Notes: generated by a model from the letters alone, not told the origin. A DNA stretch of 64,000 nucleotides from Streptomyces fructofermentans (GCF_014651055.1 NZ_BMWD01000018.1:22155-86154); one strand, 5' to 3'. Numbered from the stretch's first letter, positions 16,424 to 24,359 are shown. Numbers and translations: made by a program.

Positions 16424-16873
16424 GTCCGCTCGCCTCCCACGGGTCGCCGGGTCGTTGATATGGAGATTATTCCGATCGGCCGCCAGGACGCGAGGACTGC
16501 TGAGCCGTACGGGTTGCCTGTGGGCCGCGTGGTCGTCCGGGGGCGCGTGGGACGCCGCGGGCGCGGGTCGGGCGGAGCGTTCCTCACCGGGGTGCCCGGG
16601 TGACGGGCCCCGGCGGGCAGCCAGGCACGCAGGACAGAGGGCCGGCGGGCAGCCGGGCACGCAGGACAGGGGGCCGGCGGCCCGGAGGCCGGGCGGGGAG
16701 GTGCGCGCCCGCGGCCCGGGGCGGCCGCGGCGGGGAGCGGGTTCACGGAAGCGGGTCCCGGCAGGACGTCCCGTGTTCAGCCGGCGTTCAGCCGCGGGCG
16801 GGACCGTGTGGCCGACGGCCGGGCCCGCCACCGCCACCCGCCACGGTCACACTCCACCGTCACAGGAGACACC
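16424..16873. repeat. Intergenic region with two 32-bp direct repeats
   Basis: About 450 bases without a gene. Bases 16611-16642 and 16643-16674 are two tandem copies, differing at two positions, of a 32-base unit beginning CGGCGGGCAGCC. Around 16450-16490 an AT-rich patch (GATATGGAGATTATT) probably holds the promoter of the small minus-strand gene. The right end carries the ribosome-binding site of the PhoX-like gene (CAGGAG). Confidence 0.6.
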
Positions 16874-18322
16874 ATGCCGCTCACCCGCAGGGACTTCGCA
16901 GGACGCTCCGCGATCACCGTCGCAGGTGTCGCCCTGACCGGCAGCGTCGGCACCCTCGCCACCGCGCCCGGCGCCCTCGCGTCGCAGGAGACCGAGGCCA
17001 CGGGAGAGGACGCCGGCCGGCACGGCGGAGCCGTCGGCTACGGGCCGCTGCTCCCCGACCCCGCGGGCCTGCTGGCGCTGCCCGCCGGATTCTCGTACCG
17101 CGTCATCACCCGCAGCGGCACGACCAGGCTCGACTCGGGTGAGTACACCCCCTCGAACCACGACGGCACGGCCGCCTTCGAGGGCCCGCGCGGCAGCACC
17201 CTGCTCGTCAACAACCACGAGCTCAAGGGGCCCCGCGCCAACTGGCCCCACCCGGTGCCGCAGGCCGAGGGGCTCGTCTACGACCCGGCCGCGGCCGGCG
17301 GCTGCACGGTCGTCGAGGTGCGCCCGGGCGGCGGGGTCGCCGAATGGGTCGGCATCGCCGGGACCTCCACCAACTGCGCGGGCGGCAGCACCCCTTGGGG
17401 CACCTGGCTGACCTGCGAGGAGAACTCCGACCGGGCCGGCGAGAACGGCATGACCAAGGACCACGGGTACGTCTTCGAGGTCGACCCCCGCGACCGCCGG
17501 GCCAACCGCGACCCCAAGCCGCTGAAGTTCTTCGGCCGTTACGACCACGAGGCCGTCGTCGTCGACCCGAAGCGCGGCCACGCCTACCTCACCGAGGACG
17601 CGGCGGGCCCCAACGGCCTCTTCTTCCGCTGGACCCCGCCCAAGGGCTTCCGGCACGGCCACGGAGCCCTCCGCGCCCTCGCCGACGACGCCGGCGCGCT
17701 CCAGGCGCCCACGTGCTACGACTCGGGCGGCGTGTTCGTCGACGACCTCTCCCGCGCCACCAGGATCGGCACGGTCTACGGCGTGGACTGGGTGGACGTC
17801 CCCGACCGCGACGCCCGGACCACGCCCGTGCGCAAGCAGTTCGGGGCCGGCCAGGTCACCCGTGCCCGCAAGCTGGAAGGCATGTGGTGGGGCGACGGCG
17901 GCGCGTACATCGTCTCCTCCTACGCCCGTACGGAGAGCCCCGGACGGCACGACGGCCAGGTCTGGTTCTACGACCCCGGGCGCCGCACCCTGACGCTGAA
18001 GGTCCTGCTCGGGGTCAACCCCGACCCGGCGGTCGACGGCGCGTTCGACGGCCCCGACAACATCACGGTCTCCCCCTACGGCGGTCTCGTCATCGCCGAG
18101 GACGGCGAGGGCGTCTCGCACCTCTTCGGCGCGACGGACAGCGGCCGCACGTACCCGATCGCCCGCAACGAACTGAACATCGGCACGGAGGACGAACCGG
18201 AGTTCAGCGAGTTCACCGGCGTGACCTTCTCGCCCGACGGGCGCACCCTGTACGCCAACATCCAGGACCCGGGCATCATGCTGGCGGTCAAGGGCCCCTG
18301 GAAACGGCAGAATCGCGGCTGA
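16874..18322 (+). CDS. Tat-exported DUF839/PhoX-like phosphatase-family protein
   Basis: A 482-residue protein. A twin-arginine signal (LTRRDFAGRS) and hydrophobic stretch lead to a cleavage region near ALASQE (about 38). The mature part matches the DUF839/PhoX fold: VNNHELKGPR, the CAGGSTPWGTWLTCEEN core with its Cys pair, GRYDHEAVVVDP and GPDNITVSPYGGLVIAEDG. PhoX-type enzymes are Ca/Fe-dependent alkaline phosphatases with a propeller-like fold, but many DUF839 proteins lack tested activity. It is monocistronic and lies just upstream of the Y RNA/Ro locus, with which no functional link is evident. Confidence 0.85.
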   Translation: MPLTRRDFAGRSAITVAGVALTGSVGTLATAPGALASQETEATGEDAGRHGGAVGYGPLLPDPAGLLALPAGFSYRVITRSGTTRLDSGEYTPSNHDGTAAFEGPRGSTLLVNNHELKGPRANWPHPVPQAEGLVYDPAAAGGCTVVEVRPGGGVAEWVGIAGTSTNCAGGSTPWGTWLTCEENSDRAGENGMTKDHGYVFEVDPRDRRANRDPKPLKFFGRYDHEAVVVDPKRGHAYLTEDAAGPNGLFFRWTPPKGFRHGHGALRALADDAGALQAPTCYDSGGVFVDDLSRATRIGTVYGVDWVDVPDRDARTTPVRKQFGAGQVTRARKLEGMWWGDGGAYIVSSYARTESPGRHDGQVWFYDPGRRTLTLKVLLGVNPDPAVDGAFDGPDNITVSPYGGLVIAEDGEGVSHLFGATDSGRTYPIARNELNIGTEDEPEFSEFTGVTFSPDGRTLYANIQDPGIMLAVKGPWKRQNRG

Positions 18323-18352
18323 GTTCCCTTTCCCGCGGCGGAGAAGAATTCA

Positions 18353-18383
18353 TTCGCCCGCACCGCGGCACCCCTCCTAGAGT
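18353..18383 (+). promoter_or_regulatory. Candidate promoter of the first Y RNA-like gene
   Basis: TAGAGT (18378-18383) is a good streptomycete -10 element, and a weak TTCGCC lies 19 bases upstream. The predicted start, near 18390, coincides with the base of the terminal stem of the first Y RNA-like structure. Confidence 0.5.
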
Positions 18384-18389
18384 GATGCA

Positions 18390-18530
18390 CGTCCAGGTGC
18401 GAAGGCAGGACCTACTTCCACTGATAATGGGGCGGCCGCGGGTTCGAGTCCCGCCACCGGTACCACGTGCCGGTGTAGCTCAGGGGTCAGAGCACCTTCG
18501 TCGGTTCCGCCGGCCTCGAACTCTGGACAC
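18390..18530 (+). ncRNA. Y RNA-like RNA 1 with permuted tRNA-like module
   Basis: A terminal stem joins GTCCAG (18391-18396) to CTGGAC (18523-18528), next to GGTGCGAAGGCAG (18396-18408), which contains the CGAAGG seen in Ro-binding stems of Y RNAs. The rest is a tRNA in permuted order. A T-arm (stem 18438-18442 with 18450-18454, loop TTCGAGT) leads to an 8-bp acceptor-like hairpin (18455-18462 with 18468-18475) closed by a loop. Then come TA and a D-arm (GCTC 18478-18481, GAGC 18490-18493). The ends leave where the anticodon arm would be. This matches the known tRNA-like module of bacterial YrlA RNAs. The Ro-homologue gene follows at 18835. Confidence 0.8.
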
Positions 18531-18550
18531 CACGACTTCCGGCACCTCCC

Positions 18551-18614
18551 GGTGCGCGGACGGCGCTCCTTCCCTCCGGGGAACGCGGGCCGCCGGTTCG
18601 AACCCGGGAGGCGC
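18551..18614 (+). pseudogene. Truncated third Y RNA-like copy
   Basis: GGTGCGCGGACGG (18551-18563) matches the Ro-motif start of the two full copies, and GGGAACG precedes a T-arm-like hairpin (CCGG 18593-18596, loop TTCGAAC, CCGG 18604-18607). The acceptor hairpin and D-arm that should follow are missing, and the sequence runs straight into the next full copy. I read it as a remnant of tandem duplication. A functional short form cannot be excluded. Confidence 0.55.
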
Positions 18615-18621
18615 GGCGGAC

Positions 18622-18764
18622 GGTGTGTGCGCGGTGCGCAGGCAGCGGTTACTTCTGGGAACGACGGGTCGCGGGTTCGAATCCCGTCAACGCCACGGGC
18701 GTTGTAGCTCAGCGGTAGAGCAGTGGTTTGTTCCGCAGCCGACTCCCGAACTCGGGCACACTCC
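18622..18764 (+). ncRNA. Y RNA-like RNA 2 with permuted tRNA-like module
   Basis: This is the cleaner copy. The terminal stem is GTGTGC (18625-18630) with GCACAC (18756-18761), and the Ro-type motif is GGTGCGCAGGCAG (18633-18645). A 7-bp connecting helix pairs GGAACGA (18658-18664) with TTGTTCC (18728-18734). The T-arm is 18671-18675 with 18683-18687 around TTCGAAT. The acceptor-like hairpin has exactly 7 bp (18688-18694 with 18698-18704) and a three-base loop. TA and a D-arm (GCTC AGCGGTA GAGC, 18707-18721) follow. Paired positions differ from copy 1 in compatible ways, which supports the fold. It ends about 70 bases before the rsr start. Confidence 0.82.
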
Positions 18765-18794
18765 ATTTGCCGCGCCTCCCGGAAGGAATGCAGT

Positions 18795-18812
18795 GACGAC
18801 CGGAGGGTCGTC
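18795..18812 (+). promoter_or_regulatory. Stem-loop in the rsr 5' leader
   Basis: GACGACC (18795-18801) pairs perfectly with GGTCGTC (18806-18812) around GGAG, 22 bases before the rsr ATG. The 8-base palindrome CGAATTCG (18815-18822) follows, then the GGGGGAG ribosome-binding site. It may control translation or RNA processing between the Y RNAs and the rsr mRNA. Confidence 0.5.
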
Positions 18813-18834
18813 CTCGAATTCGGGGGAGTTCACC

Positions 18835-20418
18835 ATGGCGCGATTCAACACCAGGGCGGCAAAGGCGCAGGGCACTTCGCGGGTCACCTCGACCGGACGC
18901 GTGCTGCGCACCTACGAGGGCGGCCGGGGCCGCGAGCGCGACGCGCGCTCCGAGCTCTTCCTGCTGGCCGTCGCGAACCTCGTCTCCCAGCGGACCCACT
19001 ACGAGACCGGCGCCGAGCGGGACGACCGGTTCGCCGCGCTCGTGCGCGAGCTGGCGGTCCGCGACCCGTCGTGGACCGCCAGCATGCTCGAATGGCTGCG
19101 CGGCGAGGGCGGCATGCGGACCGCGTCGATCGTCGGCGCCGCCGAGTACGTCAAGGCGCGCCTCGACGCGGGTGCCACGGACGGCCCCGCCAACCGCGGC
19201 GTCGTGGCCTGCGTGCTGCGGCGCCCGGACGAGCCCGGCGAGCTGCTCGCGTACTGGACCGCGCGGTACGGCCGCAACCTGCCCAAGCCGGTGAAGCGGG
19301 GCGTCGCCGACGCCGTGCGCCGGCTGTTCAGCGGCACGTCGCTGCTCAAGTACGACACCGCGTCCAAGGGCTACCGCTTCGGCGACATCCTCAACCTCGT
19401 GCACGCGGCGCCCGACCCGGACAAGCCGTGGCAGGGGGAGCTGTTCCAGTACGCCCTCGACCGCCGGCACAACCCGGACACCGCCGTGCCGCCCGCGTCG
19501 AACCGGGTGCTCACCGCGCACCGGGAGCTGATGGCGCTCCCGGTGGCGGAGCGACGCGCCGTCGTGACCGCGCCCGACGGCGCCGAGCGGCTCGCCGCGG
19601 CCGGGATCACCTGGGAGGCGCTCGCCGGCTGGCTCCAGGGCCCGATGGACAGCGCGGCCTGGGAGGCCGTGATCCCGTCCATGGGCGCCATGGCGCTGGT
19701 GCGGAACCTGCGCAACTTCGACCGGGCGGGCGTCTCGGACGCGGTCGCGGAGCGGGTCGCCGCGCGGATCAGCGATCCGGCGGAGGTCGCGCGCTCGCGC
19801 CAGTTCCCGTTCCGCTACCTCGCCGCGTACCGGCACGCGCCGTCGCTGCGCTGGTCGTACCCGCTGGAGAGGGCCCTCGGCCACTCCCTCGCCAACGTGC
19901 CCGCGCTGCCCGGCCGCACGCTGGTGCTCGTGGACCGCTCGGGCTCGATGTTCTTCTCGCGGCTCTCCGACCGCTCGGAGCTCAACCGGGCCGACGCGGC
20001 GGCCGTCTTCGGCACGGCTCTCGCACTGCGGGCGGCGGACGCGGACCTCGTCGAGTTCGGCACCACGAGCAGGCGCGTCGGGTTCAGCCGGGGCGAGTCG
20101 GTGCTCAAGGTGCTGGAGCGCTTCGGCGACCTCGGCGGCACCGACACGAGCGAGGCGGTGCGCAAGCACTACAGGAAGCACGACCGCGTCCTGATCGTCA
20201 CGGACGAGCAGGCCGCGTACAGCCGTCACGGCGGACCGACCGAGCAGGTCCCGGCGCACGTCCCGGTCTACACCTGGAACCTGGCCGGACACCGGGTGGG
20301 CCACGGCCCGTCCGGCACGGGGAACCGCCATGTGTTCGGAGGCCTCTCCGACGCGGCCTTCCGGATGGTCCCGCTGCTGGAGGGGGCCAGGGACGCCGAC
20401 TGGCCCTGGGCGGCCTGA
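18835..20418 (+). CDS. rsr: Ro60/Rsr homologue: TROVE-domain RNA-binding protein with vWA domain
   Basis: A 527-residue protein. Residues 1-350 are the TROVE HEAT-repeat ring that binds misfolded RNA in its hole and Y RNA on its surface (ELFLLAVANLVSQRTHYETG, VGAAEYVKARLD, PMDSAAWEAVIPSMGAMALV). Residues about 362-520 are a von Willebrand A domain with a complete metal site: DRSGS (367-371), Thr in GGTDT and Asp in VLIVTDEQ. In bacteria Rsr partners Y RNA and nucleases such as PNPase in RNA degradation after stress. Two Y RNA-like genes lie immediately upstream, in the expected arrangement. GGGGGAG sets the ATG at 18835. No rtcB or pnp gene is nearby. Confidence 0.93.
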   Translation: MARFNTRAAKAQGTSRVTSTGRVLRTYEGGRGRERDARSELFLLAVANLVSQRTHYETGAERDDRFAALVRELAVRDPSWTASMLEWLRGEGGMRTASIVGAAEYVKARLDAGATDGPANRGVVACVLRRPDEPGELLAYWTARYGRNLPKPVKRGVADAVRRLFSGTSLLKYDTASKGYRFGDILNLVHAAPDPDKPWQGELFQYALDRRHNPDTAVPPASNRVLTAHRELMALPVAERRAVVTAPDGAERLAAAGITWEALAGWLQGPMDSAAWEAVIPSMGAMALVRNLRNFDRAGVSDAVAERVAARISDPAEVARSRQFPFRYLAAYRHAPSLRWSYPLERALGHSLANVPALPGRTLVLVDRSGSMFFSRLSDRSELNRADAAAVFGTALALRAADADLVEFGTTSRRVGFSRGESVLKVLERFGDLGGTDTSEAVRKHYRKHDRVLIVTDEQAAYSRHGGPTEQVPAHVPVYTWNLAGHRVGHGPSGTGNRHVFGGLSDAAFRMVPLLEGARDADWPWAA

Positions 20419-20422
20419 GCCC

Positions 20423-20468
20423 GAGCGCCCGGCAGGTCCGCACCTTCGTGCGGGCCTGCCGGGCGCTC
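20423..20468 (+). terminator. Very strong terminator of rsr
   Basis: A 21-bp stem (20423-20443 with 20448-20468; one G-T pair) closed by a CTTC loop and followed by TT, five bases after the rsr stop. Confidence 0.93.
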
Positions 20469-20504
20469 TTGTGCGCCCCGTCGACCGACTCCAACATTTC
20501 AGTC

Positions 20505-20900
20505 GTGGAGGCGATACGACCCGTCCGCCGGACCCTGCTCAGGGACCGGGCGTACGAAGCGATCAGGGACACCATCGTGTCCGGTGGGATCGAACCGGGC
20601 CGCCCCGCGGCCGACGGCGACCCGCACGACGTCCTCGTGCGGGTGAGCGGGAACCGCGCCGCCGCCACCATCGCCCGCTGCACCCCGCTCGTCCGCCGCC
20701 TGGAGCGGCGCCGCTTCGGCGGGGGCGGGAACTGCCGCTCCGCAGGTCTGCACGGGCGGCTCATCGAGGCCTGCGCGGACGGTGACGTGGCCGGGATGGT
20801 CGACCTGGTGGGGCGCGGGGAGATCGGGCGGGACTCGACCGTGCTCCACGCCCACCTGGGCGGGCAGCCCGCGCTCAACGCCTACAGCGCGCTGTTCTGA
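20505..20900 (+). pseudogene. Internally deleted GntR/FCD regulator remnant
   Basis: The 131-codon frame from the GTG at 20505 begins like a GntR winged helix (TLLRDRAYEAIRDTIVSGGI) but loses the recognition helix. It ends with a segment resembling the last FCD-domain helix (LHGRLIEACADGDVAGMVDL). The middle is Arg/Gly-rich and unconvincing. An intact FadR/GntR-FCD protein is about 215-240 residues, so most of the DNA-binding core and the ligand pocket are gone. It could still be expressed as a short protein, but regulator function is unlikely. Confidence 0.55.
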
Positions 20901-20911
20901 GCGTCGCCGCA

Positions 20912-20952
20912 GCCCGCTCCGGCCCGGGGAGGTCCCGCGGGCCGGAGCGGGC
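20912..20952. terminator. Bidirectional terminator before the TerD gene
   Basis: A perfect 15-bp GC stem (20912-20926 with 20938-20952), between the GntR remnant and the convergent TerD gene. Confidence 0.88.
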
Positions 20953-20960
20953 GGGTGCCG

Positions 20961-22166
20961 CTACAGCGTCTGGGCGGCCGGCTTCACCATGCCGCGGACC
21001 GTGCGGGACTTCACGAAGTCGCCGATGGCGGTCATCTCCCACTCGCCGGAGAACTGCCTGATCAGCTTGGCCATCATGACGCCGGTCTGGGCCTCGGCGT
21101 TGGTCAGGTCGAAGCGGACCAGCTCCTCGCCGCTGGCCGCGTCGATGAGCCGGCAGTAGGCCTTGGCGACCTCGGTGAACTTCTGGCCGGAGAACGAGTT
21201 GACCGTGAAGACCAGGCCGGAGACCTCCTGGGGGAGGCGGCCGAGGTCCACGACGATCACCTCGTCGTCACCGCCGCCCTCACCCGTGAGGTTGTCGCCG
21301 GAGTGCTTGATCGCGCCGTTCACGATGGAGAGCTTGCCGAAGTAGCAGCTGTCGATGTGGTTGCGCTGCGGGCCGTAGGCGATGACCGACGCGTCCAGGT
21401 CGATGTCCTTGCCGCGGTACGCGGGCTCCCAGCCCAGACCCATCTTCACCTGGGACAGCAGCGGCCGGCCGCCCTTGACCAGGGAGACGGTCTGGTTCTT
21501 CTGGAGGCTGACGCGGCCCTTGTCGAGGTTGATCTTCCCGGTGCCCGGGGCGGGCGCGGGAGGGGCCGGGGCGGCCGGCGGCGCGGCCGGCACCGGGGGC
21601 ATGGCGACGGGCGGGGGCGGGGCCGCCACCGGGGTCTGCGCGGCGGGGGCCGGCGGCGCGGCCGGTTCCTCGACGCTCACGCCGAAGTCCGTGGCGATGC
21701 CCGCCAGGCCGTTCGCGTATCCCTGGCCGACCGCGCGGGCCTTCCACGCGCCGTTGCGCAGATAGACCTCCACGATCACCAGGGCCGTCTCCGAGCCGAG
21801 CTGCGGGGGCGTGAAGCTGGCGAGGACCGTGCTGTCGTCCGCGTTGCGGATCGTCGCCGTCGGTTCGACGCCCTGGAACGTCCGGCCCGCGGCGTCCGGG
21901 CTGGCCGTGACGACGATCTTCTCGATGCCCGGGGGCACGGCGCTCGTGTCGATCGTGATCGCGTCGGGGGCCGTGCGGCCGCCCGAGCGGTACGTCACGC
22001 CGGGACCCGAGGGCTGGTTGTAGAAGATGAAGTCGTCGTCGGAGCGCACCTTGCCGTCGGCGGTGAGCAGCAGGCCCGAGACGTCGAGCCGAACCGGGGC
22101 GGCGACGTCCACCGTCACCCGGGTGACGGGGAGCGGGATGTTCGAGCCGGGGGTCATAGCGGTCAT
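20961..22166 (-). CDS. Tandem TerD-domain protein (tellurium-resistance/stress family)
   Basis: A 401-residue protein with two TerD domains (about 1-170 and 215-401). They are joined by a Pro/Ala linker of some 50 residues that would be flexible and disordered. Domain 1 carries VRSDDDFIFYNQPSGPGVTY and domain 2 carries SYFGKLS-type and GEGGGDDEVIVVDL signatures. TerD domains bind Ca2+ at conserved acidic residues and act in membrane-linked stress responses; tellurite is only one inducer. The gene stands alone, outside the large ter cluster of the genus. A second ATG three codons in (MTPGSNIPL) is an equally good start. Confidence 0.9.
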   Translation of the reverse strand: MTAMTPGSNIPLPVTRVTVDVAAPVRLDVSGLLLTADGKVRSDDDFIFYNQPSGPGVTYRSGGRTAPDAITIDTSAVPPGIEKIVVTASPDAAGRTFQGVEPTATIRNADDSTVLASFTPPQLGSETALVIVEVYLRNGAWKARAVGQGYANGLAGIATDFGVSVEEPAAPPAPAAQTPVAAPPPPVAMPPVPAAPPAAPAPPAPAPGTGKINLDKGRVSLQKNQTVSLVKGGRPLLSQVKMGLGWEPAYRGKDIDLDASVIAYGPQRNHIDSCYFGKLSIVNGAIKHSGDNLTGEGGGDDEVIVVDLGRLPQEVSGLVFTVNSFSGQKFTEVAKAYCRLIDAASGEELVRFDLTNAEAQTGVMMAKLIRQFSGEWEMTAIGDFVKSRTVRGMVKPAAQTL

Positions 22167-22230
22167 GCCCGGTTGAACGAGCGGGGCGGCTTTGCCGTTC
22201 CCTTACCCTTCGGCCAATCGGGTCGTCCGC

Positions 22231-22452
22231 TCAGCGGGCGTTGCGCGGGTGGGCGCGGGCCGTGCGCTCGTTGCCCCGCTTGTAGTTCCCCGTCCAGCGT
22301 GCCATCACCAGCTGAGGGTCGTCGGAGTCGACCTCGGTGAGGAACCGGGCGGCCCGGGAGCCCCGGAGCGTGGTGGCGTGCCGGGAGCCGTGGGTGATGG
22401 TCACGGTGCCGTCGCGCTGCTGCGCGTAGGTGAAGCCCTGTGGTCGTGGCAT
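22231..22452 (-). CDS. Small conserved-type protein, function unknown
   Basis: A 73-residue soluble protein with the pattern MPRPQGFTYAQQRDGTVTIT, then a Thr/Leu-Arg-Gly stretch, and LVMARWTGNYKRGNERTAR near the C-terminus. The composition and codon bias are those of a real gene, and I believe similar short proteins are common in Streptomyces, but no domain is recognisable. A GTG eight codons upstream would extend it; the shorter start gives the cleaner N-terminus. Confidence 0.65.
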   Translation of the reverse strand: MPRPQGFTYAQQRDGTVTITHGSRHATTLRGSRAARFLTEVDSDDPQLVMARWTGNYKRGNERTARAHPRNAR

Positions 22453-22521
22453 GGGGGGATGGTAGGCGGCGGGCACCGGGGCGGCCCAGGGGTTTTCGGC
22501 CCGGTGCCCGCCGCACGGTCC

Positions 22522-23511
22522 TCAGGGAACCACGACGATCTTGCGGCCCACGCCCGCCGCGAACTGCTCCAGGGCCTCCGGGTAGCTCGTCAGCGGCAGG
22601 CGGTCGCTGATGAAGAGGTCCGGGTCGAGGACACCGGTGGCGAAGAGGTCCGCGGCACGCTCGAAGCTGTGCAGGACGGCCATCGAACCGGTGATGGTGA
22701 TCTCCTGGTTGTAGATGCGGTAGGGGTCGATGGAGACCCGTGTCGCGTAGTCGGCCACCCCGAACTGGAGGAACGTGCCGGCCTTGGCCACCCGGTCCAG
22801 CCCGTCCTGGATGGCCGCCGCGTTGCCCGTCGCGTCGACGACCAGGTCCCAGCCCTGCGGGCGGTCCAGCTCGTCGGCGTTCTCCGCGCACGCCGACACG
22901 CCGAGCCGCCGGGCCGAGGCCAGCCGCTGCGGGTTCACGTCCACCACGTCCACACTGGCCGCGCCGGTGCGCTTCGCCAGCTCCAGCATCATCAGGCCCA
23001 TGGTCCCCGAGCCGTAGATCAGGACGCGGGCACCCAGGCGGGACCGGAGGACGTCGTACCCGCGGACCGCGCAGGACAGCGGCTCGATCAGGGCCGCGTC
23101 CTGGGTGCGAACGTGGTCGGGCAGCCTGACGCAGTTGGCGACCGGGGCGACCGCGTACTGTGCCGCGCCGCCCGCCGTGGTCACGCCGATGGCCGCCCAG
23201 CGCTCGCACAGGTTGTTGCGGCCGGTACGGCAGTACCTGCACTCGTGGCAGTACAGGGAAGGGTCGACGGCCACCCGGTCCCCGACGGCCAGTTCCGTGA
23301 CCTCGGAGCCCAGACCGACCACCTCGCCCGCGAACTCGTGCCCCGGGACGATCGGCAGGCTGGGCGCGAACTCGCCCTGGAGGATGTGCAGATCGGTTCC
23401 GCAGAGCCCGCACGCGGCGACCTCCACGACGACCTGCCGGGGCCCTGGCGCCGGGTCCGGGACCTCGGCGACGACCGCCCTGCCCACGGACTCGATGACG
23501 GCGGCCTTCAT
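22522..23511 (-). CDS. Zinc-dependent medium-chain dehydrogenase (polyol/sorbitol dehydrogenase-like)
   Basis: A 329-residue alcohol dehydrogenase. CGLCGTD (Cys 35, Cys 38) and GHEFAGEVVG (His, Glu) give the catalytic zinc site, and CHECRYCRTGRNNLC the structural zinc site with four Cys. The Rossmann motif is GSGTMGLMM, followed by an acidic VDVNPQRL that favours NAD+. Its start overlaps the stop of the second permease (ATGA), making it the last gene of the ABC transporter operon. By context it would oxidise the imported polyol or sugar (for example sorbitol, mannitol or arabitol). The exact substrate is not visible. Confidence 0.87.
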   Translation of the reverse strand: MKAAVIESVGRAVVAEVPDPAPGPRQVVVEVAACGLCGTDLHILQGEFAPSLPIVPGHEFAGEVVGLGSEVTELAVGDRVAVDPSLYCHECRYCRTGRNNLCERWAAIGVTTAGGAAQYAVAPVANCVRLPDHVRTQDAALIEPLSCAVRGYDVLRSRLGARVLIYGSGTMGLMMLELAKRTGAASVDVVDVNPQRLASARRLGVSACAENADELDRPQGWDLVVDATGNAAAIQDGLDRVAKAGTFLQFGVADYATRVSIDPYRIYNQEITITGSMAVLHSFERAADLFATGVLDPDLFISDRLPLTSYPEALEQFAAGVGRKIVVVP

Positions 23512-24359
23512 TTCACGGCTCCCAGCGACAGGCCCTGGACCAGTTTGTCCTGGGCGGCGAACCCCGCGGCGAGCACCGGCAGGGAGATGACGAGCGACGC
23601 GGCGCACACCTTGGCCAGGAACAGGCCCTGGCTGGTGATGAACCCGGTGAGGAAGACGGGCGCGGTCTCCGCGACGACCCCCGTCAGCACCCGGGCGAAC
23701 AGCAGCTCGTTCCAGCTGAAGATGAAGCAGATGAGGGCGGTGGCGGCGATGCCGGGCAGGGCGATGGGGGCCACCACGCGCGCCAGGATCGTGGGCAGCT
23801 TCGCACCGTCGATCTGGGCCGCCTCGATGACGGCGACCGGGACCTCGGAGAGGAAGGACTGCATCATCCAGACCGCGATCGGCAGGTTCATCGAGGTGTA
23901 GAGGACGACCAGCAGCCAGATGTTGTCCAGCGTCCCGGTGTTCTTGGCGAACAGGTAGATGGGCAGCAGGCCCGCCACCACGGGCAGCATCTTCGTCGAC
24001 AGGAAGAAGAACAGGACGTCCGTCCACTTCCTCACCGGTCGGATCGACAGCGCGTACGCGGCCGGCAGGGCCAGCAGCAGCACCAGCAGCGTGGACGCCA
24101 GCGACGCCACGGTCGAGTTGGCCAGCGCGGGCCACGGGCTCGCGCCGCCGCCCGTGCCGAAGAACTCCCGGTAGCCGTCGAGGGTGAGCGCGGCGGAGAA
24201 GGACGGCGGGTTGGTGGCCGCGTCCTCCTCCGAGTGGAAGGACGTCAGGGCCATCCAGGCGATCGGCAGGAAGAACACGATGCCGGCCAGCCAGGCGACC
24301 AGGCCCAGGCCGGCTCCCTTGGCGCGGCGGGGACGTACGGGAAGCGCGGTGCCGCTCAT
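23508..24359 (-). CDS. Carbohydrate ABC transporter permease (MalG/SmoG type)
   Basis: A 283-residue inner-membrane protein with six hydrophobic segments. It carries the EAA loop that contacts the ATPase (VIEAAQIDGAKLPTILARVV). It overlaps both neighbours by ATGA, so it is tightly coupled with the MalF-type permease upstream and the dehydrogenase downstream. Residues such as FFFLSTKMLPVVAGLLPIYL resemble the polyol (sorbitol/mannitol) subgroup. No ATP-binding subunit is encoded here; Streptomyces commonly uses the shared ATPase MsiK. Confidence 0.92.
   Translation of the reverse strand: MSGTALPVRPRRAKGAGLGLVAWLAGIVFFLPIAWMALTSFHSEEDAATNPPSFSAALTLDGYREFFGTGGGASPWPALANSTVASLASTLLVLLLALPAAYALSIRPVRKWTDVLFFFLSTKMLPVVAGLLPIYLFAKNTGTLDNIWLLVVLYTSMNLPIAVWMMQSFLSEVPVAVIEAAQIDGAKLPTILARVVAPIALPGIAATALICFIFSWNELLFARVLTGVVAETAPVFLTGFITSQGLFLAKVCAASLVISLPVLAAGFAAQDKLVQGLSLGAVK

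Noticed and set aside
18438..18721. Ordinary tRNA genes
   Set aside because: T-arms precede the acceptor and D-arms and no anticodon arm lies between D- and T-arms in the right order, so these are permuted tRNA-like modules rather than normal tRNAs.
18377..18766. A 129-codon minus-strand frame reading GIRTRDP, GSNRRP and GLEPAAAP
   Set aside because: These peptides are the standard antisense readings of tRNA T-arms; the frame overlays the Y RNA-like modules and has no protein character.
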